From Pseudoxanthomonas indica (GTDB lineage: Bacteria > Pseudomonadota > Gammaproteobacteria > Xanthomonadales > Xanthomonadaceae): DNA of 64,000 nucleotides. Made by a program: the position numbers and the translations under genes. Below are positions 54,042-63,252 of the stretch, piece by piece. Within the stretch, counting starts at the first letter, position 1. Each line of letters begins with the position of its first letter. The stretch covers positions 1,178,001-1,242,000 of the forward strand of contig NZ_FUZV01000002.1 in assembly GCF_900167565.1 (NCBI RefSeq), in the 5' to 3' direction. The notes under the pieces are model-generated. The model was not told the origin of the DNA, made no database searches, and was given only the letters and a program-made list of their open reading frames with translations.

Positions 54042-54971
54042 ATGGCCGCTGTCTCTTTGCCACAAAAAAGCACGACCGTTCGTAAAAATTGGAAGTTGTC
54101 CCTGCTTCGCTCCAGCTTCGCGATTGGTGCCTGGCTGATGCCGGGCGCGACACTGCAGCGGGCTTTCCGATTGTTTGGCACGCCGATGCCCGGAGGCCGC
54201 TTCAAGGCCCACACGGCCGAACTGGCGGGGGCCAGCGTTGAAAGCCTGGCCTATGGTCACGAGCAGGTGACCTGCTATCGCTGGGGCGATGTTGATCGAC
54301 AGCCGCTGGCGGTGCTGGCGCATGGCTGGTCGGGCCACGGCCTGCAGATGGCCGCCTGGGTGGCGCCGCTGCGCCGCGCGGGCTATGCGGTGGTGACGTT
54401 TGATCAGATCGCGCATGGCCGCAGCACGGGTTGTCGCGCGACCTTGCCGCTGTTTGCCGATGTACTGGCGCGGGTCACCGATCATTACGGCGGCGCCTCG
54501 GTGCTGGTGGCGCATTCACTGGGCGGCGCGGCGGCGATGATCGCGCTCTCGCGCGGCATGCGCTGCGATCACACCGTGCTGATTGCACCCGCCGGTGATC
54601 CGCTGGATGCGGCGCGGCGCTTTGGTGGTTTTGTTGGCCTGCCCGGGCACCTGTCGGCGCGCTTGTTCGAAGACTTCGAAGCCCTGACCGGCATCGATGT
54701 CGATGATCTGCAGGTCCACCGCAGCGCGTCGCGCATCGCCGGCCGTGCGCTGGTGGTACACGATCTGGAAGATCGCGAAGTGCCCTGGTGCGAAGGCGAG
54801 CGCTACGCCCGTTACTGGCCGGCGGCGACACTGCTGAGCACGCAGGGGCTGGGCCACAACCGGGTGCTCAGCGATCCGTCGGTGCTGGCGCAAAGTCTCT
54901 CTTTCCTGGGCGGCACGCCGGTCGGCGAGCGGGTCGTGTCCTCGCCCAACTTGCCGTTCGGCTTCGCCTGA
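54042..54971 (+). CDS. Alpha/beta-hydrolase
   Basis: 309 residues. Nucleophile elbow VAHSLGGAAAM, oxyanion-type AHGWSGHG, acid Asp in HDLEDREVPW and C-terminal catalytic His in GLGHNRVL. Substrate unknown. The ATG at 54042 follows the TetR stop by 21 bp. A palindromic ACGACCGTTCGT lies just inside the coding sequence at 54072-54083, so a start further downstream (e.g. the ATG at 54138) is possible. Confidence 0.85.
   Translation: MAAVSLPQKSTTVRKNWKLSLLRSSFAIGAWLMPGATLQRAFRLFGTPMPGGRFKAHTAELAGASVESLAYGHEQVTCYRWGDVDRQPLAVLAHGWSGHGLQMAAWVAPLRRAGYAVVTFDQIAHGRSTGCRATLPLFADVLARVTDHYGGASVLVAHSLGGAAAMIALSRGMRCDHTVLIAPAGDPLDAARRFGGFVGLPGHLSARLFEDFEALTGIDVDDLQVHRSASRIAGRALVVHDLEDREVPWCEGERYARYWPAATLLSTQGLGHNRVLSDPSVLAQSLSFLGGTPVGERVVSSPNLPFGFA
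54070..54083. promoter_or_regulatory. Putative TetR operator inside the hydrolase start
   Basis: GCACGACCGTTCGT: ACGA and TCGT are palindromic halves around CCGT. A second copy of GCACGACCGTTC, inverted, lies before tetR. Confidence 0.45.
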
Positions 54972-55124
54972 ACAGGGAAATCCCTGCGGTTTGTCGTCAC
55001 CGCACGCCGCCGTAGGGTGCGCGTGCGTGCGCACTGCCTGCGCCCGGCAGTGACCGCGATCAAGCCAAAGTGTGCGGCGCGCTACAATCCCGCTTCTTGC
55101 AAGCAATCGTGGGTGAGGGCGCGA

Positions 55125-58100
55125 ATGAGCAAACCGGCTTCCCAATTTCCTGCAGCACAGGCGGATGTTTCGCCGCTGCGTTTCGTCACTGCGGCCAGCC
55201 TGTTCGACGGCCATGACGCGGCGATCAACATCATGCGCCGGCTGATTCAGGGCCAGGGCGCCGAAGTGGTCCACCTGGGCCACAACCGTAGCGTCGAAGA
55301 CGTCGTCCGCGCCGCGCTGCAGGAAGACGCCGATGGCATCGCGCTGTCCAGTTACCAGGGTGGCCATGTCGAGTACTTCAAGTACATGGTGGACATGCTC
55401 AAGGAACGCGGCGCCGACCACATCCGCGTGTTCGGCGGCGGCGGCGGCACCATCACCCCCGAAGAAATCGCCGAGCTGCAGGCCTATGGCGTCGAACGCA
55501 TCTACCACCCCAATGACGGCATGAAGATGGGGCTGGTGGAAATGATCGAAGACGTGGTGGCGCGTGCGCAGAGCGCGCGTGCGGATTCGCACCGCCATAT
55601 CGCCGCCTCGCCGGCAGGCAAGGGCGACGTCACCCACCGCGACGAAGCCGCCATCGGCCGGGTGCTCTCGGCCATCGAGGACGGCGAGTATTCCGAGCAG
55701 GAACTGGAAAAGCTGCGCAAGCAATGGGCAACGGCTGCGTCGCCGTTCCCGACGCCGTTTCCGGCGCCGCGTTCGCGCACCACGCCGGTCATCGGCATCA
55801 CCGGCACCGGCGGTGCCGGCAAGTCCTCGGTCACCGACGAACTGTTGAATCGCTTTCTGGCGAACTTCCCGCGCATGCGGGTGGCGGTGATCTCGGTCGA
55901 CCCGACCCGTCGCCGTACCGGCGGCGCGCTGCTGGGTGATCGCATCCGCATGAACTCCTTGCGCAGTGACCGCGTGTACATGCGCTCGATGGCGACGCGT
56001 CGGCAGAACGTGGCCACCAACGCCGTGCTCAAGGATTGCATCGGCTATCTGGCCTCGCTGGCCTTTGACCTGATCATTGTCGAGACCGCCGGCATCGGCC
56101 AGAGCGACTCGGAAATCGTCGACCTGGTCGATTTCCCCATGTACGTGATGACCAGCGACTACGGCGCGGCCAGCCAGCTGGAGAAGATCGACATGATCGA
56201 CTTCGCCGAACTGGTGGTGCTGAACAAGTACGACAAGCGCGGCGCCGAAGACGCCCTGCGCGACGTGCGCAAGCAATGGAAGCGCAACCGGGTGGCGTTC
56301 CAGACCAAGGACGAAGACGTCCCGGTCTATCCGACCATCGCCAGCCAGTTCAATGATCCGGGCGTGAGCTGGATGTTCGCCAACCTGTGCCGCCTGCTGC
56401 GCGAGAAGCTGCAGCTGCCGGCCAGCAAGTGGACGCCGGACATCGACACCACGCTCAAGGAACCGCGCGCCACCGTGCTGATTCCCGGCGCGCGCGTGCG
56501 TTATCTGGCCGAGATTGCGGAGCAGGGCCGCGGCATCAATCGCCGTATCGAAAGCGAGTCGGAAGTGGCCAGCCGTGCGCAGAGCCTGTGGCAGGCGTTG
56601 AGCGAGCTGGAAGATCCGGCGCTGCCAAAGGCCCTGGATTTATACGCCGGCGAACACACCCTTCTCCCGCAGGCGGGGGAAGGGGCAGTGGCTGATCGGT
56701 CCGTGCTGATCCTGCGCCAGCGCTACAACGATGCGGTGCAATCGCTTTCCAGCGAGGCGCTCAAACTGCTGCGTGAATGGCCGGCGCGCCTGAAGGAAGT
56801 GACCGACGAGGTCAACGAGTACGAAGTGCGCGGCAAGACCATCCGCATCGAGAACTACCGCGAATCCCTCAGCCACCAGAAGATCCCCAAGATCGCCGCG
56901 CCGAAGTACCGCAGCTGGGGCGAGCTGCTGGTGTTCCTGCAGAAGGAGAACCTGCCGGGCAGCTATCCCTACACCGGCGGCGTGTATCCGTATCGTCGCA
57001 CCGGCGAGGATCCGATCCGCATGTTCGCTGGCGAAGGCACGCCGGAACGCACCAACCGCCGCTTCCACTACCTGAGCGTCGGTCAACCGGCCGCGCGCCT
57101 GTCCACGGCCTTCGACAGCGTCACCCTGTACGGCGAAGACCCGGCGCCGCGCCCCGACATCTACGGCAAGATCGGCAACTCCGGCGTCAACATCCCCACG
57201 TTGGATGACATGAAGAAGCTGTACTCCGGCTTCGACCTGTGCGCGCCGACCACGTCGGTGTCGATGACCATCAATGGTCCGGCGCCGATCATCCTGGCGA
57301 TGTTCATGAACACCGCCATCGACCAGCAGGTGGAAAAATACCTGAAGGCCGATGACGCCCGCTGGGCGGCGGCGCAGCAGCGCATCGACGAACTGTTCCA
57401 CGGACGCGAGCGTCCGCGCTACGGCGGCGAGCTGCCGGCCACCAACAACGGGCTGGGGCTGGGCCTGCTCGGCGTGACCGGTGATCAGCTGGTCGACGAA
57501 GACACCTACTCGCGGATCAAGTCCGAGACACTGAAAACGGTGCGCGGCACCGTGCAGGCCGACATCCTCAAGGAAGACCAGGCGCAGAACACCTGCATCT
57601 TCAGCACCGAGTTCGCGCTGCGGATGATGGGCGACATCCAGCAGTACTTTGTCGATAACGGCGTACGCAATTTCTATTCGGTGTCGATTTCGGGCTACCA
57701 CATCGCCGAAGCCGGCGCGAACCCGATTTCGCAGCTGGCCTTCACTCTGTCCAATGGCTTCACCATCGTCGAGTACTACCTGGCGCGCGGCATGAAGGTG
57801 GACGACTTCGCGCCCAACCTGTCGTTCTTCTTCAGCAACGGCATGGACCCGGAGTACACGGTGATTGGCCGGGTCGCCCGGCGCATCTGGGCGCGCGCCA
57901 TGCGCGAGCGCTATGGCGCCAACGAACGCAGCCAGATGATGAAGTACCACATCCAGACCTCCGGCCGCTCGCTGCACGCGCAGGAAATCCAGTTCAACGA
58001 CATCCGCACCACGCTGCAGGCCTTGTACGCGCTGTTCGACAACTGCAACAGCCTGCACACCAACGCCTACGACGAAGCGATCACCACGCCGACCGAAGAA

Positions 58101-58715
58101 AGCGTGCGCCGCGCCGTAGCCATCCAGATGATCATCAACAAGGAGCTGGGGCTCAACTTCAACGAGAATCCCTGGCAGGGCAGTTTTGCGGTGGAGCAGC
58201 TGACCGACCTGGTGGAAGAAGCGGTGTACAAGGAGTTCGAGGCGATCAGCGATCGTGGCGGCGTACTCGGCGCGATGGACACCATGTACCAGCGCGGCAA
58301 GATCCAGGAAGAGTCGCTGTACTACGAGCACAAGAAGCACGACGGCAGCCTGCCGCTGGTGGGCGTCAACACCTTCCTGCCGCGCGAGCACGGCGGCGAG
58401 ATCGCCACCGAGATCGAGCTCATTCGATCCACCGAGGAAGAAAAGAGCCAGCAGATCGCCAATGTCCGCGGCTGGCAGGCCTCGCGCAACGCGCTGGCGC
58501 CGGAAGGCGAGACCGACCATGGCCATTCGGCCGCGCTGGAAGAGCATGCCGAGGAAGAAGTGCACGATGGCCACGGCCTGGCCTACCTGCAGAAGGCGGC
58601 GCGGGATCGGCGCAATGTGTTCGTGGCGCTGGTCGAAGCGGTGAAGACGCACAGCCTGGGGCAGATCAGCCACGCGCTGTATGACGTGGGCGGTGAGTAC
58701 CGACGCAATATGTAA
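55125..58715 (+). CDS. icmF: Fused isobutyryl-CoA mutase (B12-binding, G-protein chaperone, mutase)
   Basis: 1196 residues from ATG 55125. The N-terminal B12-binding domain has [17 protein letters not shown] MeaB-like G-protein domain follows with [18 protein letters not shown] (about 225), [10 protein letters not shown] and NKYDKRG. The C-terminal mutase domain (about 560 onward) includes [20 protein letters not shown] and [18 protein letters not shown]. IcmF converts isobutyryl-CoA to butyryl-CoA and can also rearrange isovaleryl-CoA to pivalyl-CoA; the chaperone domain protects its own cofactor. A short insert at about 511-520 is odd (see findings). Confidence 0.93.
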   Translation: MSKPASQFPAAQADVSPLRFVTAASLFDGHDAAINIMRRLIQGQGAEVVHLGHNRSVEDVVRAALQEDADGIALSSYQGGHVEYFKYMVDMLKERGADHIRVFGGGGGTITPEEIAELQAYGVERIYHPNDGMKMGLVEMIEDVVARAQSARADSHRHIAASPAGKGDVTHRDEAAIGRVLSAIEDGEYSEQELEKLRKQWATAASPFPTPFPAPRSRTTPVIGITGTGGAGKSSVTDELLNRFLANFPRMRVAVISVDPTRRRTGGALLGDRIRMNSLRSDRVYMRSMATRRQNVATNAVLKDCIGYLASLAFDLIIVETAGIGQSDSEIVDLVDFPMYVMTSDYGAASQLEKIDMIDFAELVVLNKYDKRGAEDALRDVRKQWKRNRVAFQTKDEDVPVYPTIASQFNDPGVSWMFANLCRLLREKLQLPASKWTPDIDTTLKEPRATVLIPGARVRYLAEIAEQGRGINRRIESESEVASRAQSLWQALSELEDPALPKALDLYAGEHTLLPQAGEGAVADRSVLILRQRYNDAVQSLSSEALKLLREWPARLKEVTDEVNEYEVRGKTIRIENYRESLSHQKIPKIAAPKYRSWGELLVFLQKENLPGSYPYTGGVYPYRRTGEDPIRMFAGEGTPERTNRRFHYLSVGQPAARLSTAFDSVTLYGEDPAPRPDIYGKIGNSGVNIPTLDDMKKLYSGFDLCAPTTSVSMTINGPAPIILAMFMNTAIDQQVEKYLKADDARWAAAQQRIDELFHGRERPRYGGELPATNNGLGLGLLGVTGDQLVDEDTYSRIKSETLKTVRGTVQADILKEDQAQNTCIFSTEFALRMMGDIQQYFVDNGVRNFYSVSISGYHIAEAGANPISQLAFTLSNGFTIVEYYLARGMKVDDFAPNLSFFFSNGMDPEYTVIGRVARRIWARAMRERYGANERSQMMKYHIQTSGRSLHAQEIQFNDIRTTLQALYALFDNCNSLHTNAYDEAITTPTEESVRRAVAIQMIINKELGLNFNENPWQGSFAVEQLTDLVEEAVYKEFEAISDRGGVLGAMDTMYQRGKIQEESLYYEHKKHDGSLPLVGVNTFLPREHGGEIATEIELIRSTEEEKSQQIANVRGWQASRNALAPEGETDHGHSAALEEHAEEEVHDGHGLAYLQKAARDRRNVFVALVEAVKTHSLGQISHALYDVGGEYRRNM

Positions 58716-58724
58716 GTCGACGAG

Positions 58725-58753
58725 AAGCCCCGCATCCGCGGGGCTTTCTTTTT
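58725..58753 (+). terminator. Rho-independent terminator after icmF
   Basis: AAGCCCCGC / GCGGGGCTT stem with an ATCC loop, then TTCTTTTT, 10 bp after the stop. Confidence 0.85.
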
Positions 58754-58833
58754 GAGGGAACCAGTTGGCGTGTCGATTTCACGCGACCTTATTCGTCGAA
58801 GGGTAAACAGACCTTTCCACGAGGAGGAACGCC

Positions 58834-59745
58834 ATGTCCCTGGTCCAGCCCATCACCCCGCACCTGTGGTACGACAAGGAAGCCCGCGAGGCGGCGGATT
58901 TCTACTGCTCCCTGTTCCCCAACTCGGGGGTCACCTCGGTGACCACGATTAGCGGCACGCCTTCCGGCGACTGCGACGTGGTGTCGTTCACGCTGGCGGG
59001 CCATCCGTTCATGGCGATCAGCGCCGGCCCGCATTTCAAGTTCAATCCCGCGATCTCATTCATGCTGCACTTCGATCCGCGCGTGGATACCCACGCACGC
59101 GAGAACCTCGATGCCGCATGGGAGAAACTCATCGAGGGTGGCAAGGCCCTGATGGACATCGGCGAGTACCCTTTCAGCCAGCGCTATGGCTGGGTGCAGG
59201 ATCGCTACGGCCTGTCCTGGCAGTTGATCCTGGCCAAACCTGACGCCCCATCGCGTCCCTTCATCACGCCCTCGTTGCTGTTCACCGGTGACGTGGTGGG
59301 CAAGGCGGAGCAGGCGGGCGAGTACTGGCGCTCGGTGTTCGACGACTCGCAGGCGGGTACGTTGGCCCGCTATCCCGAAGGTTCCTCGCCGGACAAGGCA
59401 GGTACGGTGATGTACTCGGACTTCGCGCTGGATGACGACTGGTTCGTCGCCATGGACAGCGGCCATGAGCACGGCTTTGCTTTCAACGAGGCGATTTCGT
59501 TCCTGGTGACCTGCCGTGATCAGGCGGAAATCGATCGCTATTGGCAGGCGCTGTCACACGTGCCGCAAGCCGAGCAATGCGGCTGGTGCAAGGATCAGTT
59601 CGGTGTGGCCTGGCAGATATCGCCGCTGTTGATGGAGGAGATCATGCAGTCGGGCGATCAGGCAAAAATCGATCGCGTGACCTCTGCGTTCCTGAAGATG
59701 AAGAAGTTCAACATTGCCGAGTTGCAGGCCGCCGCAGCCGAATGA
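58834..59745 (+). CDS. VOC-superfamily protein, two tandem PhnB-like domains (copy 1)
   Basis: 303 residues after an excellent Shine-Dalgarno (GAGGAGGAA). Two VOC (glyoxalase/bleomycin-resistance) units: about 1-145 with PHLWYDKEAREAADFYCSLF, GHPFMAISAGPHFKFNPAIS and WQLILAKPD, and about 150-290 with LFTGDVVGKAEQAGEYWRSV, CRDQAEIDRYWQALSHVP and WQISPLLM. PhnB/3-demethylubiquinone-methyltransferase-like annotations are common for this fold but rarely tested. No function is assigned. The next gene encodes a close paralogue. Confidence 0.8.
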   Translation: MSLVQPITPHLWYDKEAREAADFYCSLFPNSGVTSVTTISGTPSGDCDVVSFTLAGHPFMAISAGPHFKFNPAISFMLHFDPRVDTHARENLDAAWEKLIEGGKALMDIGEYPFSQRYGWVQDRYGLSWQLILAKPDAPSRPFITPSLLFTGDVVGKAEQAGEYWRSVFDDSQAGTLARYPEGSSPDKAGTVMYSDFALDDDWFVAMDSGHEHGFAFNEAISFLVTCRDQAEIDRYWQALSHVPQAEQCGWCKDQFGVAWQISPLLMEEIMQSGDQAKIDRVTSAFLKMKKFNIAELQAAAAE

Positions 59746-59863
59746 TGCAGGACGACACCAGGGGACCAATCGCCATGCGCGCGCGGGATCCAATGGCCAG
59801 CGCGTCACCACCGTCGGCGCTTATCCTGCGGTGACACGCAGTTCATTGTCATGGAGGAATCCG

Positions 59864-60778
59864 ATGTCGCTTGCCCAACCGATCATTCCGCACCTCTGGT
59901 ACGACAAGGAAGCCCGCGAAGCCGCGGAGTTCTATTGTTCGATACTTCCGGACTCCCGCATCACCTCGACGGGTGATTACAAGGAGTCGGATTCCGACGA
60001 GGGCTTGATCGTCTCGTTCGAACTGGCCGGCCAGCCGTTCATGGCGATCAACGCCGGCACCTACTTCAAGCTCAATCCCGCCATCTCCTTCATGCTCAAC
60101 TTCGATCCGGTACGTGACAAACATGCGCGCGAGAAGCTCGACGCCACCTGGGACGCGTTGGCCCAGGGTGGCAAGGTGATGATGGAGCGCGGCGAGTATC
60201 CCTTCAGTCCGTACTACGGCTTCGTGCAGGATCGCTACGGGCTGTGCTGGCAGTTGATGCTCGGCAATCCGTCCGGACAGCCGCGGCCTTTCATCATGCC
60301 CAGCCTGATGTTCACCGGCGAGGTGGCCGGCAAGGCGGAGCAGGCGGCGCAGTTCTACCGTTCGGTCTTCGACGATTCGCGCGAAGGCTACACCGCGCCG
60401 CACCCCAAGGGTTCCTCACCCGACAAGCCCGGCACCGCGTTGTATACCGACTTCGTGATCGACGGCGACTGGTTCTCGGCGACGGACAGTGCCTATGAGC
60501 ATGGCTTCGGTTTCAACGAAGCGGTGTCCTTCCTGATCAATTGCCGTGACCAGGCCGAGATTGATCGCTACTGGAAAGCCCTGTCCCACGTACCGGCGTC
60601 GGAACAGTGCGGCTGGGTCAAGGACCAGTTCGGCGTGTCCTGGCAGATTTCACCGTTGATGGTCGACGATGTGATGAAGTCGGGCGACCGGGCCCGCATC
60701 GACCGCCTCATGGAGTCGGCGCTGAAGATGAAGAAGATCGACATCGCCACCCTGGAGGAAGCAGTGCAGGAGGCCTGA
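59864..60778 (+). CDS. VOC-superfamily protein, two tandem PhnB-like domains (copy 2)
   Basis: 304 residues from ATG 59864, strongly similar to the previous gene over its whole length (HLWYDKEAREAAEFYC, GQPFMAINAGTYFKLNPAIS, SLMFTGEVAGKAEQAAQFYR, WQISPLMVDDVM). A GGAGGAAT Shine-Dalgarno precedes it. The tandem pair, each with two VOC units, gives four VOC domains in a row. The upstream frame to 59714 is not used. Confidence 0.8.
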   Translation: MSLAQPIIPHLWYDKEAREAAEFYCSILPDSRITSTGDYKESDSDEGLIVSFELAGQPFMAINAGTYFKLNPAISFMLNFDPVRDKHAREKLDATWDALAQGGKVMMERGEYPFSPYYGFVQDRYGLCWQLMLGNPSGQPRPFIMPSLMFTGEVAGKAEQAAQFYRSVFDDSREGYTAPHPKGSSPDKPGTALYTDFVIDGDWFSATDSAYEHGFGFNEAVSFLINCRDQAEIDRYWKALSHVPASEQCGWVKDQFGVSWQISPLMVDDVMKSGDRARIDRLMESALKMKKIDIATLEEAVQEA

Positions 60779-60833
60779 ATCGCCACCGCCGGGCTGGTAA
60801 AGTGCGCGTCCCGGAACCCACCAGTACGCGCAC

Positions 60834-61760
60834 ATGACGGCTCTCGAACGATTCCATCCCATCGGCACGCCCGGCCAGCCCTGGACGGACGCGGACAAGG
60901 CGCAGTGGCGGGCCAGCCAGGTCCGCCAGCGCAGCTACGCCGACGACGTGCTTGGCCTGATCGAAGGCCTGCGCAGCACCTTCGACGTACAGCAGTACGG
61001 CGAGCTCGATTACCAGGCCGACGGCAGGTTTCCGCTGTTCGCCGTGCGCACGCGTGACTGGCAGGCCGACCTGCCGGTGATGCTGGTCACCGGCGGCGTG
61101 CACGGCTACGAGACCAGCGGCGTGCATGGCGCGCTGCAGTTCCTGCGCCAGCATGGCCAGGACTACACCGGCCGCGCCAATCTGCTGGTCGCCCCCTGCA
61201 TCAGTCCGTGGGCGTACGAGCGCATCCATCGCTGGAACCCGGATGCGATCGATCCCAATCGTTCCTTCCGCGCGGACAGTCGGGCGGGTGAGTCGGCAGC
61301 GCTGATGGCGCTGGTCGCGCCGGTGCGCGAGCAGGTGCTGATGCACATCGACCTGCACGAGACCACCGATACCGACGAATCCGAATTCCGTCCCGCACTG
61401 GCGGCACGTGATGGCAAGCCCTATGAGCCGGGCGAGATTCCCGATGGTTTTTACCTGGTCGATGACTCCGAGCATCCGCAGCCGGACTTCCAGCGCGCCG
61501 TCATCGCGGCGGTGGAGCAGGTCACCCACATTGCGCCGGCCGACGACAACAACGAGATCATCGGCTCGCCGGTGGTCGCACACGGCGTGATCCAGTACCC
61601 GCTGAAGAAGCTGGGTCTGTGCGCACGCGTCACCGATGCGCGCTACACCACCACCACCGAGGTCTATCCGGACAGCGCCCACGCCACGCCGGCGCAGTGC
61701 AACGATGCCCAGGTGGCAGCCGTGCGCGCCGCGATTGACTACGCCTTGACGCATCCCTGA
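60834..61760 (+). CDS. M14-family zinc carboxypeptidase/deacylase-like protein
   Basis: 308 residues. Zinc ligands in GGVHGYETSG (H-x-x-E) and a third ligand or catalytic region in IDLHETTDTDE; CISPWAYERIHRWNPDAIDP with NRSF is typical of M14 peptidases, and TTEVYPD near the C-terminus could hold the Glu base. No signal peptide, so it is likely cytoplasmic. Could be a carboxypeptidase or an aspartoacylase/succinylglutamate desuccinylase-type amidase; exact activity not determined. Confidence 0.8.
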   Translation: MTALERFHPIGTPGQPWTDADKAQWRASQVRQRSYADDVLGLIEGLRSTFDVQQYGELDYQADGRFPLFAVRTRDWQADLPVMLVTGGVHGYETSGVHGALQFLRQHGQDYTGRANLLVAPCISPWAYERIHRWNPDAIDPNRSFRADSRAGESAALMALVAPVREQVLMHIDLHETTDTDESEFRPALAARDGKPYEPGEIPDGFYLVDDSEHPQPDFQRAVIAAVEQVTHIAPADDNNEIIGSPVVAHGVIQYPLKKLGLCARVTDARYTTTTEVYPDSAHATPAQCNDAQVAAVRAAIDYALTHP

Positions 61761-61794
61761 GGACAATCCGGCAGTAGCGGCGGGAGCACACGAC

Positions 61795-62061
61795 ATGGCC
61801 ACAGGCTGGGCAAAAGACGGCGCGGAGCAGGAACAGATTGACGCCACCGTCAACGACGGCATTGCGCGCGCGCGCCGTAACCTGCATCGCGGGCCCAGCC
61901 TGAGCCGTTGCGAGGAATGCGACGCGCCGATTCCGCTGGCGCGTCAGCGCGCCGTGCCCGGGGTGCGCCTGTGCATCGCCTGCCAGGAAGCCGCCGACCA
62001 GGCCGGGGAAGCCGGCGCGCTTTACAATCGCCGTGGCAGCAAGGACAGTCAGCTGCGTTGA
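61795..62061 (+). CDS. DksA/TraR-type zinc-finger protein
   Basis: 88 residues. C4 zinc finger SRCEECDAPIPLARQRA followed by PGVRLCIACQ (Cys-x2-Cys-x17-Cys-x2-Cys), preceded by an acidic-helical leader. This is the short TraR/YbiI type lacking the long DksA coiled coil. Small members of this family can bind the RNA-polymerase secondary channel, but activity is not assured here. Stands alone between the M14 gene and an exported protein. Confidence 0.85.
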   Translation: MATGWAKDGAEQEQIDATVNDGIARARRNLHRGPSLSRCEECDAPIPLARQRAVPGVRLCIACQEAADQAGEAGALYNRRGSKDSQLR

Positions 62062-62115
62062 GCGGGGGGCATCGCGCCGTCCGCGAATCGGGGTGATGAC
62101 AGGGAAGGGGATGCG

Positions 62116-62814
62116 ATGAGATCTCAGGTGATGGCCGCCTTGCTCGGCGCCACGGTGGTGTTCGGCGTGGGCGCGGCGCGGGCCGTGGATGCCGGCAAGC
62201 GGGACCCGCTCGACCAGCAAGTCGCATTCACCCGCGGCGCGGTGGACGGCGTGAGCCTGGGCCACTGGACCGAGCGCTGGTGGCGCTGGGCGGAAACGCA
62301 GCCCATCGAACCGTACCGAGATCCCGATGGCCGCTTCTGCGACCTGGGCCAGGACGGACCGGTCTGGTTTCTGGCCGGTACCGACGGCAGTTTCACCGCG
62401 TCACGCCACTGCATCGTGCCGGAGAACACCCACCTGCTGGTGCCGGTGATCAACATGATCTACCTGCAGGGACGCAACCGCACCCAGCCCTGCGGCGAAC
62501 TTCAGGCCTATGCGGCCCTCAACAATGATCAGCTGGCCAGCGCGGTCGTGGTGCTGGATGGCCAGCCGCTGGGCGATCTGCGGCTGCATCGGGTGCGCAG
62601 CGAAGGTTGCTTCCGCATGCGCGAGGGCGACGAGCAGTCGCGCCTGGCGGCTGCCGATGGCTATTGGCTGATGCTCAAGCCACTGCCGCGCGGGCGGCAT
62701 ACGCTGGTGGTGGGGGCCAACTACGGTGAGCCGCATTCGCCGCATGGGCAGATGCAGCAGAACTTCGAGTACCGGCTGGACGTGGGCGGCCTGCAATTGA
62801 TCAGCGCGCGCTGA
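62116..62814 (+). CDS. Exported protein of unknown function
   Basis: 232 residues. Sec signal peptide about 1-24 (VMAALLGATVVFGVGAARAV). The mature part is Trp-rich: HWTERWWRWAETQP, DLGQDGPVWFLAGTDGSF, NTHLLVPVINMIYLQGRNR, GYWLMLKPLPRGRHTLVVGA; three Cys (FCDLG, HCIV, PCGEL) may form a disulphide. No domain recognised. Probably periplasmic. Confidence 0.65.
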   Translation: MRSQVMAALLGATVVFGVGAARAVDAGKRDPLDQQVAFTRGAVDGVSLGHWTERWWRWAETQPIEPYRDPDGRFCDLGQDGPVWFLAGTDGSFTASRHCIVPENTHLLVPVINMIYLQGRNRTQPCGELQAYAALNNDQLASAVVVLDGQPLGDLRLHRVRSEGCFRMREGDEQSRLAAADGYWLMLKPLPRGRHTLVVGANYGEPHSPHGQMQQNFEYRLDVGGLQLISAR

Positions 62815-62891
62815 CAGACCGTCGCAGCGGTCCTGTCCGCTGGGCACTGCATCCGCCGTAAGCTCAGGCAACCACCACCACGAGATCGCCC

Positions 62892-63248
62892 ATGCCGACT
62901 ACCGCCTTCCGCCGTGCCCGGTACGGCCTGCTGATCGCCATGCCGTTGAGTCTGGCCGCCTGCGCCAGCGCCCCTGGCGCCAGCGCCAGCCTGCAGCCCG
63001 CGACCGATGTGCCGGTGCAGTTCCAGGTCGCCGATGCCGATGGCAGCCTGCGCGCGCCGCGCGCCGGCGAGGGGTGTCGCAACCCCCTGATCGATCCGCG
63101 CAGCCAGCTGCGCCTGGTATTGCAGCAATCCCGCGATGGCTGGGGCGACTACCAGCTGCCGGCCGGCGCCTACGAGGCGCGCGCGGGGCAGTGGCTGCGG
63201 GTGGACTGCGCCACCGGCAAGCCGCTGGGCCTGGTCGACGGCGGCTGA
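62892..63248 (+). CDS. Small putative lipoprotein
   Basis: 118 residues. Basic start, hydrophobic GLLIAMPLSLAACA with lipid Cys at about residue 24, then VQFQVADADGSLRAPRAGEG with paired Cys. No family recognised. Tightly follows the exported protein in the same direction, convergent with the TPR gene. Confidence 0.65.
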   Translation: MPTTAFRRARYGLLIAMPLSLAACASAPGASASLQPATDVPVQFQVADADGSLRAPRAGEGCRNPLIDPRSQLRLVLQQSRDGWGDYQLPAGAYEARAGQWLRVDCATGKPLGLVDGG

Positions 63249-63252
63249 GCGG

